A stretch of DNA of 64,000 nt from Pomacea canaliculata (taxonomy: Eukaryota > Mollusca > Gastropoda > Architaenioglossa > Ampullariidae), in NCBI RefSeq assembly GCF_003073045.1, contig NC_037591.1, forward strand, positions 20,679,319 through 20,743,318, read 5' to 3'. The translations under genes were made by a program, and so were the position numbers. The notes below the pieces were generated by a model. The model saw nothing but the letters and a program-made list of their open reading frames with translations. It was not told the origin of the DNA and did no database searches. Shown here piece by piece: positions 1 through 14,351 of this stretch; the first letter of the stretch is position 1, and every line of letters starts with the position of its first letter.

Positions 1-59
1 TGAACAATTATAATTTGAACGATAGTGAACAAATTTGTTAGATACATTTGATGCCTACT

Positions 60-455
60 GAAAAGGTGTGTGCCTATGCAACTTCGTGTGTGTAAGCACC
101 TATAGCCAGTTCAGAGAATGGAAGAGGGAAATAACATAGTCCTGTTTCCTAGCTCGAAGCACCAGATGTGCAGCGGAGTTCTGTGCTTTCTGGAGTTTAT
201 GAAAAAGATATGCAGGGCAGCCTATGAACAAGGAGTTATAGTAATCAAGTCTAGATGAACAATTAAATATACAGACAAGAGTGTTTGCAGCATGTGTAGA
301 GAAAATGTGACAGATGGTGCTAAGCTTACATAGCTTATAATAGACTGACAGACAACTGTAACTTAATTGCCTGGCTAGGGTCATGTCAGCAGTGATGATG
401 AATCCCAGATTTCTAACAGATGATGTAAAGGTGATATTTGTTTCACCCACCATTA
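60..455 (-). mobile_element. Decayed non-LTR retrotransposon (LINE), C-terminal reverse transcriptase fragment
   Basis: On the minus strand a 117-codon open stretch reads like the C-terminal part of a CR1/L2/Rex1-type LINE reverse transcriptase. It shows the sequence VRNLGFIITADMTL, then SRLDYYNSLFIGCP, LHKLQK-like HKLQKAQNSAAHLV and a final HSLNWL, in the order typical of these elements. The start, the polymerase core and the 3' end are absent, and similarity fades below about position 100. It is an old 5'- and 3'-truncated copy. The clade assignment is by eye. Confidence 0.8.
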
Positions 456-3400
456 TTATTATTAAACATCTTGATAGTTAACACCTTTAACAATACATAA
501 CATTTAAGCCCACTTAAAAAGTAAGAGAACATAAATTACCTTCCCTTGTCCTATTAATATTATTCTCTATAATTGATCTTTAAAATGTGTTCTGTTCACT
601 ACATGCAAAAACTTTACTCTTTGTTAAACAAGATTTGTCTCCTACCTGAATCACACCTTCATGTTTGAGAAAGAATTTATTATAAAAAGAGGCGGGGTAC
701 TGATTTTCCAAGAAAAAAGTCTGGGAAAGATTTCTCAATATATGAAAATTAAAGTTAAGAGGTCTTATAATTTTCCAAACCATGACAAGATGTCACCAGG
801 TTGGGGATGCATAACCATAAGCTGAGTATATTCAGAAAAAAGAGGCAAGGAAAGCCATACCACTTATATACCACTTATATTTTAAATTTTAAATAAATCA
901 TGAAGACAGATATATATCTTCTGTCGCAGCTTTAACTCATCTGTCTGTGGTGTTGCTCAAGCTAATAATATAATGCCTTTACAAAGCATGTTATATAATA
1001 TATAAATATATTTCAAATATATTATTATTATTACATGTAATTTAAAGTATATATATTATGAACCTATACAATCAAAATCTCGAGTGTATAATCACTGTTA
1101 CAAATCTATGTTCAGCCCTTGTTTGTTTTTTTAATTATGTTTTACACCTATGTCCACAACTTATATAGACCTCCTGAATAAACCATTAGCAGTGCTAGGA
1201 CCTACTGCACAAGCAGCAGGATATAGTTAATATAGGGCTTATACTCAGAGGAAGATAAAATTGAATGCTGCCCTATGAGTGGGCCATGCACTCTTGTCAG
1301 GAAATGAACCCTAATTATTTGCAGTGCATTATCACAACCTTACAGCTGCATGATAATTAACTGTTATAAATGTAATATATATTTAATTTTTCTATATTTT
1401 ACACACAGTGTGGTGTATGATAGCTAACTAATCATGGATTTAAAACAAATTTATAGAATGGATTATAAGCCATCATATCTACTCACCTTTTCTTTACTCA
1501 AGTCAATATATACCAATACCTTAGTTGAAACTTAAGAGTAAAAAACATAAAATATACAAGAGTTAAGTAAGAATTGCTTGACATTTGATGTCAGCATGAT
1601 GTCTTATGCTTAGTTTGTATGTTTAAGACAGAATGATTCTTGGCCCAGAGGGTATTTTATTTTTTAGTTTTACTTTTATTTATGCTATTTCCTCATGCTT
1701 ACTTCTGCATCCATTTTGTATTTCACATAATATCAATTTGCAAACTGATGTTTCTATAGGGACATTTGTTTTTCTTATCCCTTCACAGCATTAAATGCAC
1801 CCAAGCCAAAAAAGAAGCAAGAGAGCAAGTGTCTTATGCTAATTTGATATCCGTTGTCTGAAGAGTGATCAGTCATAAGTATTGGGTGACTAGGTACTAG
1901 ATGAAAGCATTCATCATGCATTCTAGTTTCAGGGTGTTGACTAAGGGACCATGTATAATTGTGAAACTTGTCCAACAATAACTGTCTTCAGCAAGTTCAT
2001 TGTCTTTTGGTTTAAATCAGCTGATATAATTAACAGCTTATAGTTTACTGGAAAGAAAATATGACACTTTTCAAAAAATAAACCTAGCCACTCACTCTTC
2101 AAACAACAAAATTTTTATCTGTTTTTGAAATGTTTCTTTGGCTGCTTATGAATGTATTATTTCAAACTCATCAGTTTTGTTCATCTGATCAGTTGTTGCA
2201 TTTCTGTTTAAACTGTTCCTTTTGGGGATAATTGTGATTCATTATTGTTATTTTTTTTTATTTGGAGTTTGGCTAATATCATTTTACAGTTACATCACAC
2301 TTTGTTATACATGACATGTCTGATGGTGTTTATCATGATTTACATAGACCACTTCCTATCAGCCTTTTTGTTTGCCTTGCTACTATGAAGTTCAGGCAAA
2401 CATGAAACATATATGAATCCATACATGCAGCTGCATGCATATTTGCGGCACAATACACACTCATGCATAAGCACATATGCATGAGCTGTACATGGTACAT
2501 GTGTGCACACATGCATATGCACACACACAACATAATGGACTTGTTAAGCAGTTTGAAGCAAGAACATTATAAACCTATCACATTAATTTTGATGCCAAAG
2601 AATTTAATCATCAGTCATACGATCATTTAAATGAAATGCTTTTTTTCTATGCCATATAGCAATTTTAATAATATTTTCACAATTTGTTTTGGGATTAGTA
2701 GCAAGCCAGGGGAGTTCAAGCCAAGGTAGACAGCAGCAACGTTTGTCACAAACTTGTGTTTTGCCATTTGGTTGTGTTCTGATTGGCACACCTCACTTTG
2801 ATGCGTGCAGTCCCATCACCTGCTTTTTTTTCCACTTCTTCTCTTCCCTTCATGGTTGTTATCAGTACTAATGAAGGCTTTTGCCATTCAAGCTAAGACC
2901 CTGCATCCTTAAATAAGTATTTATTCAATCAGCTAAATTCATTATACATGCATATGCTAGGTTTCCTTTTAAGTGTTTCAATTTTTTATGGGTAAGTAAA
3001 ATTTCACAAATTTTGGTTTGCCACTTTGAGAGTTCTGTGAAAAAAGACAGTAAAGTCAGATAAAGCAATAAAGTTAATATTTGAAGGAATGCAAGTTATA
3101 ATCCAGCATGGTTGTTTTTTGCACCCATTTTAATTCATCTTTAATTTTCTTTATTGAATATTTCAAGTGATATAGATGGAATATGTTGACACCACATAAC
3201 TGGAAATATACTCAATTTGTTTTGCAAAATTGATCAGTAACTTTTATTCATACATAGGCACAGCTCAAGTATCATCCTACTAATGTCATCGCCTTATGGC
3301 CTTCTGTAACACACTTCTGCTTTCCAGTCTTTTAGTTCATTAGAAACACACACTGGCTAACATACATATACATAAATGCACACGTGTGGGAATGCTCACT

Positions 3401-6400
3401 TTTCTCTTATACACCATTTATTTTGCTGTTCGACAAGTGTATAGAGTCCTATTTATTGATTGTTCACAGCTTCATTTCAAAGAGAAGAAAAAACACAATA
3501 ATTAGCCAATAAATATGCGTAGTCTTGTTTTCCATTTTCATTCATGTTTTGTACCATCATTTCGAAGTCCTATATGTTTCGTATGTTTTTCTTTTTGTTA
3601 TAAACTATGGATTATCACTATATTTTCCCTTTTGATTTTACTACCCTGTCAATAACTGAAATTATTAACTAGCAAGTATATATATATATGTATGTGCTCT
3701 TTATTTCATGTATTTATACCACCTGTGAATAACATTATTCTTAGCATAACACATGCAACCCCATGTAATCATTTATCATTTAATTTATTCCCAGTTTTGT
3801 GCATAGACATATCCATGCAGATGTGTGTGAGACTGACAGATATACAGTGAGTGCAGGCTGAGAGAGTATTATAAGAGCATATACAATATATTTAAGATTT
3901 TTGTGCCTTCATTTGCTCATTATGTTACTTTCTTAATTTATTACCTGTATGAACACTTTGTAGCTGATGATAAAATATCACATGCTGTCCAAAGCTTATC
4001 CTTAGCAAAATACATGGACTTCTGTATCTTCCATGCTGCATGGGAGATTTGTCTGGAAGAAAAAGCTATTTGCATTTGTGGCACTTTTGTAACAAATTTA
4101 TGTCATCATATTTTCACTGTCATGTCTAAATTACAGAAGCGTACAATGTTGACTCATAAACATACATTAGCACCTATAAAAAATTGATAACCCAAATTCA
4201 TTCACATCCACGTAACTATAATTGTCTATATATACATAGATATCTTTTCAATTCTTAAGTGTCAACTATGTTTCTACTTTTAAATTATTGTCAGTTTTGC
4301 TATCTCTTTCTTAGCACGTGTTGACTAACAAAATTTCTGTTGTGAATAAACAGCTACTTTCCGGCTTGTGTCTACTTTGGCCGGTAAAAATAAATGAACT
4401 TTACCCAAACAAATATCATTACCCTTTATCAACAGCCCCTAGTTTTACCTGCTATCACCTTTATCCAGTGCATGACTGCCTTGCTTGATGTTAGCCTCTC
4501 AACTGAGACTCAGGACTAATGGTGTTAAAAGTGTGGTTTTAACCAGCAATGCATGCTTTACTATTATTATGTCAAAATTTATATTTACTACTGCAGAGTT
4601 GCAAGTGTTAGCCTGTTAAGTCCAGGCATAAAATATCCTTCTTGAAAACTTCTTAGGGCATAATATTTCAATCATTTGTTCACGGATTATTTAAACTTAT
4701 TTCTTCATTCTTTTGTTTATTCATAAGATGATGCATTTATTCATTTCTTCCATTTAAAAAAAATTATGTTCTTTCCTCCTATTTTGAAATATCACAAAAG
4801 TTTTCAAGCTAAAATGCTAGAGTTATCTATATTATCCAAATGCAAAGAATTCGCTCATTATAAAAATGTACAATAAATGATGTTTTTTTTAAGATGGTGA
4901 AAAACTTGTCACAGCTGACAAAAATTCATGTGTGGATTTGAGAGTGGGTTGAGAATAACAAATGTCATGAAATGAAATGTTAATTGCAATTTAAATGGAT
5001 CTTGACTCTCAGTTGAGGCAAATTTGGAAAACCAAGAAATGCAGAAGCAAAAACTGTACTGTAGAGTGCTGTATTAGGTATGTCTCTTGTTGTAATGTAG
5101 GATTCCAGTGGAATAAATATTATTTTTTCTTACTAATACATAAACAGCTCTCTCCTCTTACACTTGTATACAGCACAAGTAACTAGAAACTTCACATCTT
5201 TCAAAGAATAAATTAAGTTCATTTTCATCCTCAGATTCAAACTAAATTTTTTCTTTAAATCAGAAATTTTCTTTATTGTGATATAGACGTTTAAAGATAT
5301 ATTATCAACACCTATCAGAACTGAACAAACAAATTTTTTCCAAACACAGTGCTTGCAGACTTGCACAGGACCTAAATCAGATGTAGGCTTGCATGTTGCA
5401 TGCTATAAGTATGAAGTCTAAGCTGTTCACACTATACAGTTTCTCACATGGGGCATTGTGCTTGGAGGACACCTGTGTCATCTGATGATGAGGAGGATAA
5501 TAGTGATAAGGGAAAATAATCTAGCAACACCTACTACCATAGTAGTTTGTTATGTTGAGATGATTTAACATCAGTGTCTCCTTATCAGATTGTTGAAACA
5601 TGTAATGTGCAGGCTTTCTAGTTTTTGAAGATGTGTTCTATCCTATGACAGACTAGGAACATTAGTGAAAATGCCATTTTAGCAAAATAATCAAGCTGCA
5701 TTTGGAGTTTTCACTGACCCCATGACAAGAGAAACATTAAAAATTATTGTGTTGTTCCTTTGTTGTTCCAAGCATCTTGTGTGTGAGTTTGTATGTTGGT
5801 GCTCACGTGCATGTGTGCTTATGCACCAAGGTATCATTTCTTATAGGTGTATATAGACCTGTGTATATTAACATATTGTAATTTTGTTGTGGTGAAACTA
5901 ATGAAAAGAGTAGATTAAGCCTGATCAGTACTTCATTGTCATACTATGTAATGTGTGTTTGCTATAGCTAGAAGTTGAATGTTTGGGACATTCTTGAGGT
6001 TGTAAGATCCATGTGTAGTCAAATAACAGCCCTATTGTGGTCTCATTTACATGTGATACTAGAATTCTTAGTATCAAACCTAGATTTTTGTCTTTGTAGT
6101 GAGCTATTTATAAACTATGCTTACCTTACCCTTACATCTTTGTTTAATTTCCATTCAAGAAAGATAATCATAATTTGCTTTTTATTTTAAATGAATAACA
6201 ATATCTGCAATTATTTGCAGTTGAACACTTTCGTAACTACATTTAGTGGAGCAAATGACTTTCTGAACTTTCTCCTCAAGGTTACTGCTGCATTTGGTGT
6301 GTGAATAGGAATAAGCATACATAAAACTGGGAAAACATTTTTAGTGTGCTCTTGTATTTTAAATTGGATCTTAACCATGCAGTTTGAACCATCAGCAACA

Positions 6401-7355
6401 TATATAGTCTGCATGTCACAGCAGTCATAGCTGGCACCATCTCTGATTCTTTACTCCTCTGCCCTCCTACTGTACCTCCCACATATCCACCTTATCCAGC
6501 TCTATGCACAGGATTGATCATTCTTCCTCTTGATTCTTACCATGCTGTTGGCATCTAGTAATGAACAACCTTACATATCCCTCCTTTCTTGACTTGCTTG
6601 CTTTGTCTTTGCTATACCTTCCTCAGTCTCTAGCTAACTGTTGTTCTGAGAAATTCTTTTCTAGTACCTGCACTTTGCTCCACCTTAGGTTTCTTTTTTT
6701 CAGTGACTTAGTTTAGTACCAGTATCCAAGGGTATCAACTTAAATTTTGGGAATTTTAATGTTATTACAAATATTCATTTTTGTATAAGTTTTCATATCT
6801 GAGTTTTGGGAAGGATAGTTGATGGAAAGAAGAAAGCTTGCCCCTCATCCCCTGGGGTGGGTTGTGGGGAAGATGATAGGAATCTTTACATGAAAGAACA
6901 AAACAGAAGTACGAAAAAATGGTATATGTTCTTGGGCATATTTTTGTTTCTTTCTTTATTTATTTTTTTTTTTTTTTTAGTAGTGCATTTGGTATAACAG
7001 CAAACTTAATTTAGCATTCATATGCTTATACATTACACAAAATAGGCTATATCAATAATGTCTTGACATACATATCTGTTTTACTAATGTGCTCGGCTGT
7101 GTCACTTACTAATCATATTCTCAAAAAATAAAAACAAAATGTAAATTACTCAGCATTTTACTTACTCTCAATAGAAATAAGTTCCTACATCAATTTTGTT
7201 AGCGCACTCTTATATTGATTTATTGTGGATGAAAGTGTTTAACATAAGGGTAAACTGCCACTGTAAATATCAGGGATAGTGCACTTAAGTGTTCTGTCCA
7301 CAAAACCAAAGCTAGACATGTCACTTTAATGATAAAGTACCCTTTCCTGTTGCAG
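456..7355. other. AT-rich non-coding DNA upstream of the first recognised LRRC71-like exon
   Basis: No exon with recognisable coding similarity was found on either strand. The stretch holds short TA runs (about 3678-3690), a CA/TG-rich purine-pyrimidine tract with repeated ATGCAT near 2420-2530, and a T run at 6961-6979. As the first LRRC71-like exon seen begins in the middle of the protein, much of this is probably its upstream intron, with the leucine-rich-repeat exons lying before the window. I could not show that directly. Confidence 0.5.
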
Positions 7356-10300
7356 CTTCAATGGTTACTGATGGTGCAAAAACAATAGGTATGAAGACTA
7401 AAGACAAGAAGAAAGACAAGAAACCTTCAGCAACTGAATTAGAGGTAATAACATGTGAGACAATGGCAAAGCAAGCAATTGAAAGCAGTCTCATGGTAAA
7501 TGAATGAGATAATCCTAAGTGCCATAAAACTGACAAATGTACTATAAAAGCCTTTGAATTGGCATGACGCCTTCCATTAAAACAAATTTAGGTGTCATAG
7601 TTTTATTTTTCAATAATTTTACATTACTTGTATGAGAGGACTATACACTAGCATGAATAAACAAATGGTGAAACACACACATAGTTTGCATAACATAATG
7701 CAGTTTGTCATGCTTTTGTGTGATGTACTTATGCTGATGTCTTCAGTCTTTGATAATATATAAATAAACCTCAAATTGCTATTCTGTAGACATGTGTGCA
7801 TCCACCATGAATATGCATACATGCATTACTTGTGCATCAATGTATTGAATTGGCAAGTTCTCACAGGTTGATGTCTTAGAGGTTATCAACCCTTTGATGG
7901 AGGAAGCAGACTTCATTGATGGAGAGTTGATGATTGCAGGAAACCGTGTTCTCATCAACCTCAATCTATCAAGTAAATACTGTTTGCACATTTATGTTCA
8001 TAAGATTACTAAACTCCAAAAGACAAATCAAAGGTTAGGGATTATAAGACTTAGAGATGTGGCTATGTAGCACAGAAGTTTGAGAGTAGGGATTAGGCAG
8101 TCAGAAGCAGAAACTTTGAAAATTCTTGAAATGTTTACAATATCTTCGAAGATTTTATGAACACTCTCATGAAAAAAATCATGGAGATATCAGTTAAATA
8201 AAGCTAAAATGTTAAATAATCAGGATTTTTTTTGGATAGATCAATAAATGGTTTCACCATGTAATATAATTTTATTGGTATGCTTCTGATGCTCAGAATC
8301 ACTGGTTTTCACCACAAGAGACAGTTCTAAAGGTCACAGAGGAATTGACATTAATTATTGATCTTTTTGTCTTTGAAGAAGTCTTATCATAAAAGGTGTC
8401 TACAAAGAAAACTTCTTTAAAGGGGCATTTTTGTAATATAACCTACATGAACAGTGAGATGAAGCAGCCTATTTAGATGACTTGATTTACCTATGTTCAG
8501 GCTATGCAAATTAGAAGTTATACATTTTCCACTTGTTCATCAGTCTGCCTTTGTCCTCTTGCTGACGTTTTTCAACATGGCGTTGAGTTTTTGAAGAACA
8601 TTTTAGCGCCAACTTTGCCCTGTGCATGTGTTGAAAATGCCAGTATGTTGCACAAATGCTTGGTCCATATCACTATAGTGAATGGACAACCACATGAAAA
8701 AAAGACTGGGTATTAGTGAAGGCACATTACAAATCACTCACATAAATACTGAAAAAAAAATCAAACCATAAGATTCTCTCCTATTATTGTAAAGGAAAAT
8801 TGCTTCCACGATAGGAATGTTCAAATTATATGCAGTCCTTCTGAAAAACATTGCATAAATCAATATTAGAAATAAATGAAAATTTAATTTCACATTTATA
8901 CTCAAGTATATGAATTCTGTCTTTGCAGGAAATGAAATAGGAGAGAGTGGACTGCAGGCACTGCTTAAAGCAGTCCAGTACCAGACAACGCTGACGCTGG
9001 ACAGTCGTAGCAGTGGAACTGGCCTCATGCGGCTTTGTCTTACTGTTAGAATGCTTAATCACACTTGGTCTCTCACTCAAATTGAAAAATCCTGTTTAGT
9101 GTTAGGTTACCAGTAAAAATATACCTCATTAGAATAATAATAAAACATGCACAGCACATTTGCCATCAGGGAAGTCAGCTCGATGAGCAACTGTTGCAAA
9201 CTACAGAACAAAATGGCAGTAATAGGGGTAGACTGTTGATGGAAAAAGAAGACCACCATCTAGAAGATTTTTTTACAAAGGATGCGAATCTTAAGGCCAG
9301 GTTTGAAAGCTTTAAAGGTTTGTCACCTGATGAAACAATAGGGCCAAAGCATTCCAGACACTGCTGGAAAAGTAAGAGCTCTTAAATGGGGTGCATGCAA
9401 GAATGATGGACTAACAGACCTAGACAACCCATTCGGCTGTTAAGGTCTCAAAAAAGTTTACTAGGGTCAGTAAATGAAGATAATGGTTGCACAATATAGA
9501 GCGTTTGTAGCTGAGGCAAATACCGACTACGCAGTTTATGGAGTGTTACTGAACAGTCAGTTCAATGCTTATGGAAGACAATGCAAGCAACATTATTTTG
9601 CCTTGTCAAGCAGGCAGTTAGGAAGGCCAACAAATAATTGCAGTAGTCCAGCTGAGACAGAATAAGTGCAGTTTGGTGGAGGCAGCAACCTATAAATGTT
9701 GGATATATTGACTTGCTGTCCCATATTTTAGGAAGCCTATGTCATCTTTAAATTATGTAAACTTTGAGTGCTGCTTTGTATACTTAAGGTTTGAAAGGAT
9801 GACACTGTAGTATGAATATCACAGCTGAGCAAATGCAGGTTTTGAAGATCATGCTAGATTTATGCAGATGGACTTCTTATGTGATATATGGACTTAAATA
9901 GTGCAAATTCTAACCTTGGTCAACGTAAAAGCTAAACTCTCTTTGGATGCAATATTCATTATGTTGGAATGACCACTCATAAAACTTATAATCCAAACAT
10001 AGGCCAATCAAGCCAACAAAGTTGGTTATTAGGGTTATTCACTTTTGTTAAAAAAAAAAGCCTTTGCACAGTACGGGTTGAGAAATAATTGACATACTGT
10101 TTAGACAAAAGAATGTACTCACCTGCCATTCCTTGCACTACTTGTTTATCAATTTGATGTGTAGACTAAGTGATTACCAGCACTGTTTTGCAATTGTTGA
10201 TCTTCAAAAACATTATAACACATAATGAAACAGGTGTTCTTTTCCTTTCAGAGAAATGCTGTCCCAGCAGACAATGATATTCTCAAGAAGATAACTGACC

Positions 10301-10362
10301 ACATGATAGCAAAAGATCCTTTCTACAAAAGTCCAGTCACACCAGACAGCGAGCAATCTTAA
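7356..10362 (+). CDS. LRRC71: LRRC71-like leucine-rich repeat protein, C-terminal exons (5' part outside window)
   Basis: Four exons join in frame: 7356-7444, 7867-7972, 8929-9044 and 10252-10362 (TAA stop at 10360-10362). Each intron has GT/AG ends. The first exon encodes a Lys-rich linker (KTKDKKKDKKPSATELE). The next two make a terminal leucine-rich repeat, GNRVLINLNLSRNEIGESGL. The end reads GLMRLCLTRNAVPADND and finishes DPFYKSPVTPDSEQS. The order 'GN.VL..LNL.RN.I...GL' followed by 'GL..L.L..N' and a short charged tail matches my memory of the end of vertebrate LRRC71, a protein expressed in ciliated tissue and testis. I rely on that memory, not a search. The N-terminal repeats are missing and probably lie before the window. 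Another LRR family with a similar tail is the main alternative. Confidence 0.72.
9380..9740 (-). mobile_element. Decayed LINE reverse transcriptase fragment in the last LRRC71-like intron
   Basis: Reading the minus strand from about 9740 downwards gives TALILSQLDYCNYLLAFL, then QNNVACIVFHKH and a weak KLR..YLPQLQT block. This is the same LINE C-terminal module (A.VLSRLDYCN.LL.GLP, QNNAARIVF, LHWLP) as the copy at 60-455. Several frame changes separate the blocks. The clade (CR1/L2-like) is inferred from these motifs only. Confidence 0.65.
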
Positions 10363-10588
10363 TGCATCAAACTTTTCCTATGGTGTATTAACTGTAGCTG
10401 GAAGTTCTTGAAACCTTGTCACAATCTGAGGTGCAAAAGGAAATGCTGTAACCTTCTATGAGGAAGTCAAGACAGCACTTATCTTGGCACTGGTTTTTAT
10501 TGTTGTTGTTTTTTTTTTGTATATAAGGGAAATGCCTCTCATTCCCTATACCTCAGACTCATTTAACAACTGTCATTGTATAAAAGCT

Positions 10589-10594
10589 AATAAA
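10589..10594 (+). promoter_or_regulatory. Poly(A) signal of the LRRC71-like gene
   Basis: AATAAA lies 227 bases after the stop codon and is the first canonical signal downstream. It fits a short 3' UTR. Confidence 0.6.
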
Positions 10595-10599
10595 AATAA

Positions 10600-13500
10600 C
10601 TTTTCCAGTTTTTGTAGACATTCTCTTCTTTTGCAACAATATTATAAATTATATTATATACTGTAATACTTAAGTTATTTTATACAATTGCTATCATTTC
10701 AAGATGATCATAAACTCTCAGAAATTTTGGAGTAATTTCTTTTGTTGAGATCTTCTGTAGTTGTACTAATATTTGTTTTGGTAAAGTTAGTTTGGAGAAG
10801 CAAGGGAAGTAGTTCCTGATTTGTTTTCTTTTCTGCAACCTGGTATTTTCTGCTCCTGACAAACTGACTAGCTCATTGTCTGCCTACTTCAGAAATTGTA
10901 TGGTAGGATCTATAACTCATTGTCAATAGTATCTTTTTTCATCCACAATTTTTGTTTAGGGAGCTTGACCTATCAATACCCAGTAGACACCTTTGGGCCC
11001 ATCAAATGCTATACCAAACAAAACAAAAAATATTCAACAGGATTGAAAGAGAGCAGCACAACAGATTTTTGACCACCATACAAACATACATCCTATGCAA
11101 GCAAAAAAGGAATAAGCACAGCATTCTGACTTGCTTTTCTATGTTTTTAATTAAACCAGATTTGCAGCCACACAAATAACTCAATCACTTAATTTCCTTT
11201 ATTCAGTGTAAAAGATTAAGAAAAGATTGTATATACAAAAAAATACACGTACATACTGCAATTCGCACTGGCAGTCTCCTGGTACACTCCATTCTTGTGC
11301 AGACAACTTGTAAATAAAAACATGTGTTCATACCGTTAGCAAAATAAGGAAATGATATGCAGACTTCTCAAAAATCTGTCACCTAAGTTGAAAATAAGAA
11401 GTGCCACAATACTCGGCTACGTGCAATTAACAGTTTAATCTACTGACAGTATCCATGTTTACAATATTAGCGAAAAAAAAAAATAAGACTGATGGGTCAA
11501 GGACACCAAAAAGATGGGTCACATAAAAAAATTCAAAGTAATAAGTTATTATGACAAGAAAAGGTGGGAAAAATTTTGATGCAAAAGGTCTGTCTCATTG
11601 GTTCACCTAATTTTGAAAACCACAACAAAACATCCTCACTGAATCTTCGAGGAAACCTGTTTCTGAAAAACCCACAACAAAATCAAAACATTACAGTACC
11701 TAAGAGAGATGAAATATTTAAGGCAGGGTTGCCACTTACATCCATTCTCCAAACTCTCAAAAAGACTACCGTCTGCCTCCTTTACCAAAGATGTGCTAAG
11801 CAGTCTTTGAAGTACAACATCAAAATGATAGTTGCAACAGCAGATAGTATGTCTGATATTCCTACATTTTGTTACATGTACAACCATGTTTTAGTTTGTC
11901 AATGTTAGCATTTTCTCTTTAAAAATATCAAAATTTCACATCAGCAAAACAGTCTTTAGATACACAAGTAAAAGACAGAGTTAAGATGCTATGCCACTTA
12001 AAGATTACAAGATACCCTTTTCCAAACTGACCTTGATCAAAACAAGCGTGCTTCCCAAACCCAAACACAAAGAATAAATTATACTTATGACCTAGATTAC
12101 ACTTTGTCCAAGATGCAAAAGCATGTGCAATAATTACATGTTTGTATACATAAGTTACAGGCATCAATGTGTTATTACTAGCGAGACAGGTCATTCAAAA
12201 ATGGGGAAGGCATTTGAGCACCGACATGCTCATTCATGTAAAATAAATAATTGTAAGCAGATCATTTAACAGCAAATGCAGCAGTAGCTTTCATTGCGTG
12301 CAGGGTGTGCCTCTCACTCAATAGCTGAATACACAGCAAACTTTCACTGCAATGAAATGTAGAAATTGCAGAGGTATTCAACAGCCTAAACACAGTAGTT
12401 ATGTCACTAGCATTTGTTCAACAGTGACTGGTTTGTGTTTGCAATAAAATATGAGTGAACATGCAAAAAGAACTTCATTTCAAATTCAAACATTTTCAAA
12501 AATATAAAAATAAAATAATAAAAATATAAGTATCATTATAACCCTTTGCTTTTGGGGGGGATTATCTCTTATAACCTTTTGTACCAAGGCATAAAGGTAA
12601 GCTGGACCCCCACACCACCCTCTCCAAAAAACTTTAGAAAATATATATTGCATAGGCAAGAAATCAAGAATAAGGAAAACCATACAAATCCAGCCACCGT
12701 CTTATTCATTTTAAAGATGTGAAGGGATGATGAACTGAAGTTCTAGATTTAAACTTTTACCTTCTGAAATAAAACGGCCAACAATACTATGTACTAAGAT
12801 GTACATTTAACATTTACCAGACAAGAAAGATTTCTGTAATTCTGGTAATTAAAGTAGAATAAATGGAAACATGGGCCATGAGATAATTTAAAGTGTAATG
12901 CTTACAAGTCACATGAACCGGAACTGACAAACCAAATGAACACTGCTATGAATACTTTGTTGTAATGAGGTTAAAGACTGATTTAACCTTATGAACCTGC
13001 TTGAAAACAATCCATTCCATTGCATTTGAATCATGATTTTGATGTAATTTTCTTTTGTAACACTCTCAGAGCAAATATACACATCAATTCTTCTAAATTT
13101 CTTTTTTTAAATTAATATCAAAAACTTACTTTCCACTAGAAGTACCACTGTTTTCTTTAATGTTGTACACTAATACAATAAGCACATTTATAGAAAAATG
13201 CCTCAACATTAAAAGAAACAGATCATTTGACAGTCATAGAATTCCTGATTCCCATTAAATATAAGGTCTTTTCATTTTGAGAAAGCCTGCTGCAAAGAAA
13301 TGTGTGGTCATAAACTTTTAAACATTTCTGGGCTAAAAGAAGACAAGTTATAAGCTCTGTGGTATCAACTTCATGTTTACAATTTCCACAAACAAAATGC
13401 ATGTGAGAAAATTAACAGTAAGCAATGTTTTCTTTGGTAGTAATGTTTTTCTTTGGAAAGAAAGAAAAATTAAACACTTTAAGGTATGAACGCAAAAGTA

Positions 13501-14179
13501 AAAACAACATTTATAATTTGTCACAATATATTATTGATGTGGAGTGAGATTTAGTCACCAAACAAAATTTACCGTTGACTTTTAGCAATATTTACCATGG
13601 TGACCTAATATTTACCACGATGACCTAAATATTTAACATAGTGACCTAAATATTTTCTTTACCATGGTGATTGAAACTGCAAATATATACTCTAACTACT
13701 GACGTTTCAAAATTTTTGGTCAGAAAGAATTTAGGAATGCTGTTATCCTAGCTACATAGATTGTTCACTGCTTGTTTTATAATTAAGTCCCAAAAAATAA
13801 ATAAATAAAAAAGACCAACACCACCTTAACAAATTTATACAAATTTCAATGAGACAGGCACAAAGACTCAAATACCTAAATGCTGAGTAGTATTTTTTTT
13901 TTAAGTTAATATCTAAAATTACAGTACTCTGAGCTGACCTCCACATGGAGAAATTCTATTATTGTTTATTATTACATAAAATTAACCAAATTTTCTTTAA
14001 TTGTAAATGGGCATTACTGCACAGAACAAAAGAGTAATGTTTTTAAAACATCCACTGTTAAATCACAATATTAAATATTTTGAGCAATTAAACCAATAAA
14101 AAAGGTATTTTCTAAAATCATCCTCTGTACTTTGGTTTCACTTTTTAAAAAAAAACCTTGCAAGCAACAAAAAATAGAT
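10600..14179. other. AT-rich non-coding DNA, possible 3' UTR of the minus-strand CDC42SE2-like gene
   Basis: No coding exon was recognised. A minus-strand AATAAA (TTTATT at 11198-11203) could end a long minus-strand transcript that converges on the LRRC71-like gene. The stretch near 13540-13670 repeats 'tttaccatggtgacctaa' variants four times. Otherwise nothing stands out. Confidence 0.35.
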
Positions 14180-14351
14180 CAGGGCTTCTGCTAAGGCTAA
14201 ATTCTTTGGGGTCCCAGTGACCCCTTCAGATTTTTAAGGGGTCCCTGTTCTTCGCCCAAATTTGAAGGGGACCCCATTGACGAAAATTGAAGGGGTCCTC
14301 AGAACTTTTAATGCGTACTGTACGCAATTTTTTGCTTAAGCAGAAGCCCTG
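14180..14351. mobile_element. 172-bp MITE with 5-bp target duplication
   Basis: The ends are inverted repeats: it starts CAGGGCTTCTGCT and ends AGCAGAAGCCCTG, with a further imperfect match inwards. It is flanked by a perfect direct repeat TAGAT (14175-14179 and 14352-14356). Internally it repeats 'GGGGTCC / GGACCCC' blocks and has no coding capacity. A 5-bp duplication excludes Tc1/mariner (TA) and hAT (8 bp). The superfamily is not assigned. Confidence 0.85.

Noticed and set aside
2333-2533. Cys/Met/His-rich minus-strand frames
   Set aside because: They arise from the CA/TG- and ATGCAT-rich low-complexity tract.
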